Below, one piece after another: positions 20,969 to 28,752 of a DNA stretch of 64,000 nt. Origin of the DNA: Candidatus Obscuribacterales bacterium (GTDB taxonomy: Bacteria; Cyanobacteriota; Vampirovibrionia; Obscuribacterales; Obscuribacteraceae). Below the pieces are notes generated by a model. That model worked only from the letters and a program-made list of their open reading frames with translations. It was not told the DNA's origin and made no database searches. Numbering within the stretch: position 1 is the first letter of the stretch; each line of letters opens with the position of its first letter. Both the position numbers and the translations under genes were made by a program. The stretch covers positions 124,001 through 188,000 of the forward strand of contig JARLHI010000057.1 in assembly GCA_031292355.1 (NCBI GenBank), written 5' to 3'.

Positions 20969-22111
20969 ATGAAGTTGATTCCCGAAAAGATTGCCATCGT
21001 TGCGCTTGCTGCCACAGCAATTACCAGCCTGCAAACTTTCCAGGCTCTCGCCCAGTCCGGAAATCCTCATGCGGTCAATCTCTACAATCTGGGTCTGACG
21101 GCTTACAAGCAAGGCAGTCCCGAGTCAGCGATTATTTTCTTCAAGCGCGCTTGCGACATCGATCCTAATCTGGCGGATGCTCAATACAATCTGGGCATGA
21201 TTTTTCAAAGCGAAAAAAGGGTGAAAGAAGCCGCCCCGCGCTATCTAGAAGTGTTGCGTGTCAAACCGACCGACCCCGACGCTCATTATCAGCTGGCCCT
21301 TTGCTATATCGACATGCAGCAAGCGGCCGATGCTAAAACACAATTACAGACGATCGCTCCAAATAATCCGCATTTTGCTGATGCTCAAAAACGTTTGAAC
21401 ATGATCGATTCTGGTGTCATCCCTCAAGCTGCTGCCCCGCAAATAAACTCGGTGGTGCCAGACGCTGCCGCCCAGAACGGATTAAGACCGACCGATCCAT
21501 CAGTTCCAGCACCGGATACTCAAGTCGCTCAACCTCTGCAACAAGCACCGCAGCAGATGCAACCGCCAGCTCAAGTAGCTCAACCGCTTATTGCACAACA
21601 ACCAGTTCAACAACCAGTTCAACAGCCCGTTCAGCAACCAGCCAAACAGGCTCCGCCAGTTGTTCAAGCAGCTCCTCCAGTTCAAGGCCCAGTGCCAGCG
21701 ATTCCAAACGCTGAAGTGAAAGTCATCGCCAATCACTTCAACGCTCCAGCTGGAGTTGCCTTCGATAAATCCGGCAATTTATACGTCGCCAATTTCGGTT
21801 CAAATTTAATCGAACGCATCGCCGCTGATGGCACGCGCGAAAAATTCAGTGCCGGCGCCAATATCAAAGGACCAATTGGACTGGTTGTGGATCTTGCAGG
21901 CAACGTTTACGTTGCTAATTACACTTCGGGTACCATTGCTCGCATTAGCCCCTCTGGTGTATCTACAGTCATCGCCTCCGGATTCAAAAAGCCTTATTAC
22001 CTCTCGTTCGACAAAGTTGGCAATTTATTTGTCAGTCAGCAAGAAGACAATTCTGTTGTCCGTATATCTTTTCCCAAAGCGGCTCCCGCTGCTGCTGCTA
22101 AGCCTCTCTAA
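20969..22111 (+). CDS. Exported TPR protein with C-terminal NHL/SMP-30-like beta-propeller repeats
   Basis: 380 residues. A signal peptide (IAIVALAATAITSLQTFQAL, cleavage after LAQS) leads into three TPR units (about 30-140; for example LADAQYNLGMIFQSEKRVKE and PDAHYQLALCYIDMQQAADA). A Pro/Gln-rich linker follows (about 160-250) with QQPVQQPVQQPVQQP, encoded by 12-base tandem repeats near 21595-21645. The last 125 residues hold NHL-type repeats (FDKSGNLYVANFGSNLIERI, DLAGNVYVANYTSGTIARIS, FDKVGNLFVSQQEDNSVVRI). Only about three blades are present, too few for a closed propeller alone, so it may oligomerise. GAGGAG lies upstream of the ATG. Probably a periplasmic or surface scaffold; the partner is unknown. 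The acyltransferase gene starts five bases downstream. Confidence 0.75.
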   Translation: MKLIPEKIAIVALAATAITSLQTFQALAQSGNPHAVNLYNLGLTAYKQGSPESAIIFFKRACDIDPNLADAQYNLGMIFQSEKRVKEAAPRYLEVLRVKPTDPDAHYQLALCYIDMQQAADAKTQLQTIAPNNPHFADAQKRLNMIDSGVIPQAAAPQINSVVPDAAAQNGLRPTDPSVPAPDTQVAQPLQQAPQQMQPPAQVAQPLIAQQPVQQPVQQPVQQPAKQAPPVVQAAPPVQGPVPAIPNAEVKVIANHFNAPAGVAFDKSGNLYVANFGSNLIERIAADGTREKFSAGANIKGPIGLVVDLAGNVYVANYTSGTIARISPSGVSTVIASGFKKPYYLSFDKVGNLFVSQQEDNSVVRISFPKAAPAAAAKPL

Positions 22112-22116
22112 AAGTC

Positions 22117-22755
22117 ATGGCTGAATACGATCCTAAAATCTATGCACCATGGCGTAAAACTGCGCATATGTTGACGGCTCGATACTTTTTGACGCCGCTT
22201 TACTGGATGCGCAATTTCGTTACAGTTTATGGTCGCGAAAACATTCCCAAGAATACGCAGTTACTTATAGTCGGAAATCACTTATCGAATTGGGACCCAC
22301 CCCTACTTTGCATTGCCACCGACTTGCCCATGGCGTACGTGGCTAAAAATGAACTCTTTGATGTGCCAATTCTCAAGCATTTGATCAAGTTTTATGGTGC
22401 CATTGCCATCAACAGGCACAAGCCTGAAAAATCAACAATCAAAACAATCAAGAAAGTGCTGGCCGAAGGCTGGAATCTTGGCATGTTTATTGAAGGCACG
22501 CGCTCTAAGAATCCAGGGTATCTGGGTCCTCCGCACACGGGCACTGCTTACTTTGCGTATTCCAACAACATCCCTATTTTGCCTGTGGGTTTAGTTGGCA
22601 CCAACGAAAAATTCAAAAAAGCAAAAGTCTATATCGGCAAGCCGATTCAACCGAGCAAAGATCTCGAAAAAACCACATGGGAAGTGATGGAAGCTCTCTC
22701 AGAGCTGACTGGCTACAAAATAGCCAATAGAAAATTAGCTGACCACATAGAATAA
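22117..22755 (+). CDS. plsC: 1-acyl-sn-glycerol-3-phosphate acyltransferase (PlsC family)
   Basis: 212 residues, typical of short PlsC proteins. The catalytic HX4D block is GNHLSNWDPPLL (about 50-61), and the glycerol-phosphate-binding motif is FIEGTRS (about 124-130), followed by the conserved AYFAYSNNIPILPVGLVG strand. The enzyme adds a second acyl chain to lysophosphatidic acid, making phosphatidic acid on the inner membrane; a hydrophobic segment near residues 15-35 may help anchor it. It starts five bases after the upstream TPR/NHL gene and has no strong ribosome site of its own, so coupling is likely. Related acyltransferases with other acceptors cannot be excluded. Confidence 0.88.
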   Translation: MAEYDPKIYAPWRKTAHMLTARYFLTPLYWMRNFVTVYGRENIPKNTQLLIVGNHLSNWDPPLLCIATDLPMAYVAKNELFDVPILKHLIKFYGAIAINRHKPEKSTIKTIKKVLAEGWNLGMFIEGTRSKNPGYLGPPHTGTAYFAYSNNIPILPVGLVGTNEKFKKAKVYIGKPIQPSKDLEKTTWEVMEALSELTGYKIANRKLADHIE

Positions 22756-22777
22756 TCTGCACGCAGTAAACTAAAAG

Positions 22778-23368
22778 ATGGAAATAGCGAACGAAAACAA
22801 ATCAGTAAAAGCAGCCGACGAAGAGAGTCAGTTGGAGCAACAGCTCAAGAATATATTTGCGAATTCAGAAATCATACCGGTTTTGCGTTTAATCAGAGAC
22901 GCAAATCTGCCCGACTGGTGGCTTGCGGGCGGCGCCGTTAGAAACACGGTCTGGCGTCATTTATTTCCCGACAACTGCTCCCTTGCCATTAAAGATTTCG
23001 ATGTCGCATTTTTTGACAAAAACGGCAGCCGAGATGGCGAAAAGCTTGCGAAAAAATGGCTTTGCGAACAATTGCCATTTGTCGAATTTGATGTAAAAAA
23101 CCAGGCTAGCTTTGGCGTCTGGCGCGACTGGCATTTCACTTTTACAAGTACCGAAGATGGTATCAGGCACTGGCTTCATACAGCGACAGCTGTCGGCATC
23201 AAAATAGACGATGAAGGCGAAATTTCTGTGCTTGCTCCATATGGATTATCAGATTTATTAGCTGGCATCGTGCGACCGACGCCCTACTGCGCCAAGGCTA
23301 AAGCCGCCGAGGAAAAAGGGCAGGAATTCATGGCAAAATGTCCGGCATTAAAATTGGCACTCAGCTGA
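22778..23368 (+). CDS. Nucleotidyltransferase-like protein (COG3575 type)
   Basis: 196 residues. After a polar 25-residue start comes LPDWWLAGGAVRNTVWRHLF (about 47-66), then AIKDFDVAFFD with the DxD metal-binding pair (about 74-85), and later FDVKNQASFGVWRDWHFTF and LHTATAVGIKIDDEGEISVL. The GG..RN and DxD pattern is that of the nucleotidyltransferase superfamily, close to the uncharacterised COG3575 proteins. The true substrate of that group is not established. The gene follows plsC by 22 bases. Its end overlaps the convergent surE gene by eight bases. Family call moderately sure, function unknown. Confidence 0.7.
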   Translation: MEIANENKSVKAADEESQLEQQLKNIFANSEIIPVLRLIRDANLPDWWLAGGAVRNTVWRHLFPDNCSLAIKDFDVAFFDKNGSRDGEKLAKKWLCEQLPFVEFDVKNQASFGVWRDWHFTFTSTEDGIRHWLHTATAVGIKIDDEGEISVLAPYGLSDLLAGIVRPTPYCAKAKAAEEKGQEFMAKCPALKLALS

Positions 23369-24146
23369 CGACGTCGGTTAAGCCCATCTGCCCAAGAGCA
23401 TCGTAATCGGTTCTGTCTAACTTGATAGGCGTCAAAGAAATGGCTTTTCTTTTGATAGCCGATACATCTGTGTCAATTTCTTTGACCTGGCTGTGACGAT
23501 CCATGGCAAAGCCAAACCAGAAATATGGCGTTGCTCTTTTATCCAATCGTGAGTCGACCTCTAGGGCTAGAAGCGAGCCTCTGCCCTGTCTGACTACTTC
23601 CATACCCTGCACTTGATCTGGTTCAACGTCAGGAAAATTGACGTTCATGCAGACTTTTTCTGACCATCCACTGCGCATCAGCTTTTGCAAAACTCGCGCC
23701 ACCCAGATTGCTGGAGTTTGCCAGGGTAATTTGTTGATGTCATGATAAGCCTGACTGAAGGCAATCGAACGAACACCAATGTAGGTACCCGTGAGAGCTG
23801 CATTTGTAGTTCCTGAAAATAGAACATCGTCAGAGAGATTAATGCCGCGATTGATACCAGACATCACCACATCTGGTGGCTCATCTAGCATCAGGTGTTT
23901 CATTGCCATAATGACCGAATCGCATGGAGTTCCAGCAACGGCAAATTTGCGAGCAGCAAGAGTCCTGATTCGAAGCGGAGTTTGCAAAGTCAAAGATGCG
24001 GACGCTCCGCTTAAATCATGTTCTGGCGCCACGACCCAGACTTCATCAGCGACCTCTAATGCGGCCTGTTCGAGCACCTTTAAGCCTTCGGCATTAATGC
24101 CATCGTCATTGGTTAAAAGCGCACGACGAAAAATCTTGTCCGACAA
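23361..24146 (-). CDS. surE: 5'/3'-nucleotidase SurE
   Basis: 261 residues, the usual SurE size. The N-terminus carries the metal-binding LLTNDDGINAEGL (Asp-Asp), followed by VVAPEHDLSGASASLT, AVAGTPCDSVIMAMKHL and the highly conserved DVVMSGINRGINLSDDVLFS. Later come the GTTNAALTG segment and the MNVNFPD motif. SurE removes phosphate from nucleoside 5'- and 3'-monophosphates and acts in stationary-phase survival. The start is TTG at 24146 with GAGGGC upstream; no ATG is available before the metal motif. It overlaps the convergent nucleotidyltransferase-like gene by eight bases at the 3' end and is divergent from the SDR gene. Confidence 0.95.
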   Translation of the reverse strand: MSDKIFRRALLTNDDGINAEGLKVLEQAALEVADEVWVVAPEHDLSGASASLTLQTPLRIRTLAARKFAVAGTPCDSVIMAMKHLMLDEPPDVVMSGINRGINLSDDVLFSGTTNAALTGTYIGVRSIAFSQAYHDINKLPWQTPAIWVARVLQKLMRSGWSEKVCMNVNFPDVEPDQVQGMEVVRQGRGSLLALEVDSRLDKRATPYFWFGFAMDRHSQVKEIDTDVSAIKRKAISLTPIKLDRTDYDALGQMGLTDVVS

Positions 24147-24264
24147 TTGGCTGCCCTCTAAAAGTCGCTTTTAAGCTTACAGCAAGGATAGTTTTTACAC
24201 GCAACAAGCGTTGAAAAGCAGTGATAATAATAGCGTAAATAAACTCAACCGGAGCGCTTTAATC

Positions 24265-25047
24265 ATGGCTGTGGGAAACCCCATCTTCGACCTGACTGGA
24301 AAAGTGGCTCTGATAACTGGATCCAGCCGCGGTATCGGTCGGGCAATAGCAGAACAAATGGCTGTTGCTGGAGCCCGCGTGGTTATCTCCAGCAGGAAAA
24401 AAGAAGCCTGTGACGGTGTAGTCGAAGACCTCACGCGAAAAGGACATGAAGCAATCGCTGTTCCATGCAATGTAGCCAATCTAGACGAATTGCAAAATCT
24501 TGTCGCTCAAACGAAAAAGTCTTTTGGGCAAATCGATATTCTCGTGGCAAACGCCGCCACAAATCCGACTTACGGTCCCAGCCTCGATATGACAGATGAG
24601 GTCTGGGACAAAATTATGAGCACGAATGTCAAAAGTGTTTTCCGTCTATGCAACATAGTGCTACCCGATATGGCAACCAGAAAAGATGGTGTCATCATTG
24701 TTATTTCTAGCGTTGCTGCAACCATGGGTTCAGAAACGCTTGGCGCCTATGCTGTTTCAAAGGCCGCCGAAGCCCAGCTAACACGCAATCTGGCTGTGGA
24801 GTGGGGCAGACACAATATCCGAGTAAATGCTATTGCGCCTGGGCTTATCAAAACTGATTTTGCTAAAGCCCTCTGGGAAAATCCTCAGTTGGTCAAACGG
24901 GTGGAAGCAATGACCGCACTCAAACGCACCGGTGAAACCGACGACATTGCCGGACTGGCTGTAGCCCTTTCAACGCCAGCGTGCAAATTTATCACTGGAC
25001 AGTTTATTGTGGCTGATGGTGGCATGACAATTGGCGGAAGTTTTTAA
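24265..25047 (+). CDS. SDR-family NAD(P)-dependent oxidoreductase
   Basis: 260 residues from the ATG at 24265, chosen because GGAG lies ten bases upstream; an in-frame start at 24211 is less likely. Classical short-chain dehydrogenase layout: cofactor motif TGSSRGIGRA (about 17-26), NAAT, catalytic Ser in VISSVAA and YAVSKAA (Tyr and Lys). The C-terminal FITGQFIVADGGMTIGG is also typical. Its stop overlaps the ATG of an ACAD10/11-type kinase (TAATG), and the dehydrogenase partner of that kinase lies 2.5 kb away. In levulinate degradation an SDR (LvaD) works with the kinase LvaA and dehydrogenase LvaC, so a 3- or 4-hydroxyacyl-CoA substrate is plausible. Family is certain, substrate inferred. 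Confidence 0.88.
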   Translation: MAVGNPIFDLTGKVALITGSSRGIGRAIAEQMAVAGARVVISSRKKEACDGVVEDLTRKGHEAIAVPCNVANLDELQNLVAQTKKSFGQIDILVANAATNPTYGPSLDMTDEVWDKIMSTNVKSVFRLCNIVLPDMATRKDGVIIVISSVAATMGSETLGAYAVSKAAEAQLTRNLAVEWGRHNIRVNAIAPGLIKTDFAKALWENPQLVKRVEAMTALKRTGETDDIAGLAVALSTPACKFITGQFIVADGGMTIGGSF

Positions 25048-26135
25048 TGACTATGAACAATCGAATTCCCGAAACTACGGATATTCGCAAAGCGCATATA
25101 TTCGACCAGACAAAACTTCTCGCCTACTTGCGTCCACGTCTGCAGCATCTAGATGGAGATGTGGAGATTCGTCAGTTTGAAGGCGGTCAATCAAATCCAA
25201 CTTTTGTGGTGGGCGGCAAGAATTTTGGCTCCGAGCACCAATATGTCGTCCGCAAAAAACCACCCGGCAATTTATTGCAGTCAGCGCACCTGATTGAGCG
25301 CGAATTCAAAGTGATGCAGGCTCTAAAATCGACTGATGTCGCAGTACCTATAGTGCGTTTTTTTTGCGAAGATCCAGACATTCTAGGTACGCCATTCTAT
25401 GTCATGGATTACATTCCTGGCCGCGTTTTCCGCGATCCCAAGCTCCCCGAATTGACTCCGAAAGAGCGCGCTTGCGTCTACGACGCGATGAACTCAATGC
25501 TCACAAAGTTGCATAAAGTGAATTGGAAAGAAGTAGGACTTGCAGATTTTGGCAAAACCGAAAATTATGTTGCACGACAGATAGCACGCTGGTCCAAGCA
25601 ATACGAAGCGGCCAAAATAGATCCCAATCCATCTATGGATAAGCTCATGCAATGGCTTCCCAACAACATTCCAGCCGGAGACGCCGAGGGTTTGTCCACG
25701 ACAATCACGCATGGCGACTTCCGATTGGAGAATTTGATTTTTGCCTCCGATTCTTTTGAAATTCAAGCGGTTCTCGACTGGGAACTGTCGACTCTGGGAC
25801 ATCCGCTTAGCGATCTTGGCTATAACTGCGTTGTCTATCATCTACCGGCAAACATAGATGGACTGTCGGGAATTGAGGGACTCGATCTCGCGCAACTGGG
25901 GATACCAGATGAAAAAACTTATGTTGAATCATACAAAAGACGCACCGGCAGCGATACTAGTATCGATCACAGATTTTTCGTAATCTTTTCTTTGTTCCGT
26001 CTAGCCTCAATTGTGCAAGGAGTGCTCGCAAGAGCTAGACAGGGCACAGCTAGCTCGCAAAAAGCAGAGCTAATTGGAGCACTGGCAAAACCCTTTGCAG
26101 ATAAAGCGTGGCAGTTGACTGGCGCTAAGAACTAA
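25047..26135 (+). CDS. APH-fold phosphotransferase of the ACAD10/11 kinase (LvaA-like) group
   Basis: 362 residues. N-lobe motifs IRQFEGGQSNPTF (nucleotide loop) and YVVRKKPPGNLLQSAH with the conserved Lys, then the hinge DYIPGRVFRDPKLPEL, catalytic loop HGDFRLENLIF and metal-binding VLDWELSTLGHPLSDLGY. These match the N-terminal kinase domain of animal ACAD10/ACAD11 and bacterial LvaA, which phosphorylates the 4-hydroxyl of 4-hydroxyacyl-CoA, rather than antibiotic-modifying kinases. The start codon overlaps the SDR stop codon; a second in-frame ATG lies two codons in. The ACAD10/11-type dehydrogenase that would use its product is encoded convergently beyond one transporter gene. The role in 4-hydroxy acid breakdown is inferred from family and context. 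Confidence 0.85.
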   Translation: MTMNNRIPETTDIRKAHIFDQTKLLAYLRPRLQHLDGDVEIRQFEGGQSNPTFVVGGKNFGSEHQYVVRKKPPGNLLQSAHLIEREFKVMQALKSTDVAVPIVRFFCEDPDILGTPFYVMDYIPGRVFRDPKLPELTPKERACVYDAMNSMLTKLHKVNWKEVGLADFGKTENYVARQIARWSKQYEAAKIDPNPSMDKLMQWLPNNIPAGDAEGLSTTITHGDFRLENLIFASDSFEIQAVLDWELSTLGHPLSDLGYNCVVYHLPANIDGLSGIEGLDLAQLGIPDEKTYVESYKRRTGSDTSIDHRFFVIFSLFRLASIVQGVLARARQGTASSQKAELIGALAKPFADKAWQLTGAKN

Positions 26136-26275
26136 GTGCCTGAAGCGTAGACAATCGCATCAAACCAATACAAATCAATAAAAAAAGGGCTACGCAAGCA
26201 ACCGACTATATATTTTGATTGTAAGCTGTTGCAGAGAAGACTCCCAGATGAGCGAGTTTTCACACAGTGGTAACC

Positions 26276-27541
26276 ATGGTCGAGAGTCCTTACGCTGCCC
26301 TTAAAATTCGTGATTTCAGACTGCTTGTAGGCGGACGCCTGCTGATCACATTAGCCCTTCAAATACAGGGCATGGCAGTCGGCTGGCAAATCTACGAATT
26401 GACCAAGAGTCCTCTGTACCTTGGCTTTGCTGGTCTAGCCGAGGCATTGCCGGCGCTCGGAATTGCGCTCTATGCCGGGCACGTTGCCGATATGATTGAC
26501 CGCAAAAAACTTGCTATTGGCTCTGTTCTGATGCTTGTCGTGAGCATCGCTTTGTTAACGCTGTGCACGTGGTTGTTTGCCCATCACCACATGCTGGTCT
26601 ATATAATTTTTGCCATCATTGCGTTTTCTGGATTTGCGCGCGGCTTCTATGGACCAGCAGTGTTTGGCATGGTTTCAGACATCGTGCCGCGTGAGTTTAT
26701 TGGTAACGCAGCGGCCTGGAACAGCGCCATATGGCAGGGCTCTGCTGTTGTTGGCCCGATTTTTGGTGGCGCTCTGTACCTTTTTCTTGGCGCCACCAAA
26801 ACATACCTTTTCTCAACGATTTTTCTTGCTCTTTCATTCTTTTGTTTCTGTCTGATCAAAACGAGCACAGTCGTCAGAGCACAAGGAAGAGTAGATATAG
26901 TCACGAATATCAAAGAAGGACTGCACTTCGTTTTCTCCAACCAGGTTATTCTTGGCGCAATGGCTCTAGACTTATTTGCCGTTCTTTTTGGTGGGGCCGT
27001 CGCACTGCTACCCATATTTTCAGCACAAATTTTCCATCTTGGACCACAGGCTCTGGGATTTCTTCGAGCGGCACCGTCGGTTGGAGCCTTGCTGACGTCG
27101 TCTTATTTAACGCACAATCCGATCAATAAAAATGCAGGACGCACACTTTTGTTTTCAGTCGGTGGCTTCGGCTTATGCATGATTGCCTTTGCTCTGTCGC
27201 AAAATTTCTTTCTGTCACTGGCACTTCTCGCCCTAAGCGGAGCGCTCGATGGCGTCAGCGTTTATGTGCGCACTACTATCTTCCAGTTATCTACGCCAGA
27301 GCACATGAAGGGGCGAGTATCCGCAGTCAACAACATCTTCATAGGCTCATCAAATGAAATCGGTGAATTCGAATCTGGTATGGCAGCTAAACTTCTGGGA
27401 CTAATTCCATCTGTTGTCTTTGGCGGCTGCATGACATTGTTGGTTGTGATGATAGCGGCTTTGAAGGCACCCAAACTCAGGCGCTTGAGCATGGACACTC
27501 TTTTGGAACTGAAAAGCAAGCCAGTGGAGACTGTGACCTAA
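26276..27541 (+). CDS. MFS transporter (DUF894/EntS-like)
   Basis: About 421 residues with twelve hydrophobic segments. The N-terminus ([20 protein letters not shown], then [20 protein letters not shown]) and the loop [18 protein letters not shown], an MFS motif A variant (G-x3-D-x2-D-R-x), are typical of the enterobactin-exporter-like MFS_3 group. The C-terminal half has [18 protein letters not shown], also usual in this group. It may move a substrate or product of the surrounding acyl-CoA pathway, but no direct evidence exists. The ATG at 26276 is preferred; a GTG three codons earlier is possible, and neither has a clear ribosome site. The gene ends four bases inside the convergent acyl-CoA dehydrogenase gene. 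Confidence 0.85.
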   Translation: MVESPYAALKIRDFRLLVGGRLLITLALQIQGMAVGWQIYELTKSPLYLGFAGLAEALPALGIALYAGHVADMIDRKKLAIGSVLMLVVSIALLTLCTWLFAHHHMLVYIIFAIIAFSGFARGFYGPAVFGMVSDIVPREFIGNAAAWNSAIWQGSAVVGPIFGGALYLFLGATKTYLFSTIFLALSFFCFCLIKTSTVVRAQGRVDIVTNIKEGLHFVFSNQVILGAMALDLFAVLFGGAVALLPIFSAQIFHLGPQALGFLRAAPSVGALLTSSYLTHNPINKNAGRTLLFSVGGFGLCMIAFALSQNFFLSLALLALSGALDGVSVYVRTTIFQLSTPEHMKGRVSAVNNIFIGSSNEIGEFESGMAAKLLGLIPSVVFGGCMTLLVVMIAALKAPKLRRLSMDTLLELKSKPVETVT

Positions 27542-28752
27542 GTACGGTCTTTGAATTTATCGATTTCAATTTTGGCAATTGCGTCTAGATGAACTTCATC
27601 TGGACCGTCAGCAAGACGCAACGCGCGCTGCCAGGCAAAAGCCTGTGCGAGGAAATAATCCTGACTAACGCCGCCTCCACCATGCAGCTGAATTGCCCTA
27701 TCAATTACTGCAAGAGCGACATTAGGAGCCACGACCTTAATCATGGCAATTTCTGCACGAGCCGCTTTATTGCCAACCGTGTCCATCATATAAGCGGCTT
27801 TCAAAGTAAGTAGACGCGCTTGATCGATCTCGATACGCGAACGGGCAATTTCATGCCGGACGACACCTTTGTCAATCAGCTTGCCACCAAATGCGGTGCG
27901 AGACACGCCACGCAATATCATAGACTCAAGCGCTCGCTCAGCAGCTCCAATTGAGCGCATACAATGATGAATGCGTCCTGGTCCTAATCTTCCCTGGGCG
28001 ATTTCGAAGCCTTTGCCTTCTTCAAGAAGGATATTCTCGCGAGGGACTTTGACATCATCGAATATCACTTCAGCATGACCGTGCGGCGCATCATCATAGC
28101 CAAAAACTGTCAGGGCGCGCACCACCGTCACCCCAGGAGTGTCCATTGGCACGAGAATCATTGATTGCTGTTTGTGCACCGCTGCAGCGGGGTCGGTTTT
28201 GCCCATTAATATGGCGACTTTACAGCGTTTATCCAGCGCTCCAGATGTCCACCATTTGCGACCATTAATGACGTAATCGTCGCCGACCAATTTAATCGAA
28301 CACTCGATATTGGTGGCGTCACTGGATGCCACCATTGGTTCAGTCATGGCAAAACAAGAACGAATCTCGCCTTTTAACAGTGGTTCAAGCCAAAGGGTTT
28401 TCTGCTGCTGAGAGCCGTATCGAGCGAGAACTTCCATATTGCCCGTATCTGGAGCGGAGCAATTAAAAATTTCCGGTGCGATCATTGAGCGACCGGTGAT
28501 TTCACATAATTGCGCATACTCATAATTATTGAGACCAGCACCATACTCGCTATCTGGCAAAAACAAATTCCACAAGCCCTCGGCCCGAGCATTTGCTTTT
28601 AATTCATCAAGAAGAGGAGAGACGGTCCATCGGTCTTTGCTATCGCGCAGATGGTCTGCAAAGACGACCTCATTAGGATAAACATACTTATCCATAAAAA
28701 TGAGCAAACGGTCTTTCAGCTGCTGTGCTTTTTCAGTTAGTTCGAAAATCAT
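27538..28752 (-). CDS. Acyl-CoA dehydrogenase of the ACAD10/11 (LvaC-like) group
   Basis: 404 residues. Very strong ACAD10/11 signatures: [17 protein letters not shown] (about 85-100), [19 protein letters not shown] (flavin and substrate region), the following [34 protein letters not shown], and [20 protein letters not shown] with [13 protein letters not shown] near the end. Standard acyl-CoA dehydrogenases lack the [11 protein letters not shown] block. Members act with a partner kinase: the 4-hydroxyacyl-CoA is phosphorylated, then this flavoenzyme drives loss of phosphate to give an ordinary beta-oxidation intermediate. The kinase gene lies at 25047-26135. The start is the ATG at 28752, overlapping the stop of the YhaN-like gene (ATGA), so both are co-translated. 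Confidence 0.9.
   Translation of the reverse strand: MIFELTEKAQQLKDRLLIFMDKYVYPNEVVFADHLRDSKDRWTVSPLLDELKANARAEGLWNLFLPDSEYGAGLNNYEYAQLCEITGRSMIAPEIFNCSAPDTGNMEVLARYGSQQQKTLWLEPLLKGEIRSCFAMTEPMVASSDATNIECSIKLVGDDYVINGRKWWTSGALDKRCKVAILMGKTDPAAAVHKQQSMILVPMDTPGVTVVRALTVFGYDDAPHGHAEVIFDDVKVPRENILLEEGKGFEIAQGRLGPGRIHHCMRSIGAAERALESMILRGVSRTAFGGKLIDKGVVRHEIARSRIEIDQARLLTLKAAYMMDTVGNKAARAEIAMIKVVAPNVALAVIDRAIQLHGGGGVSQDYFLAQAFAWQRALRLADGPDEVHLDAIAKIEIDKFKDRT

Noticed and set aside
25047-26135. Aminoglycoside resistance kinase
   Set aside because: The fold is shared, but the sequence motifs and the neighbouring SDR and ACAD10/11-type genes point to an acyl-CoA kinase.
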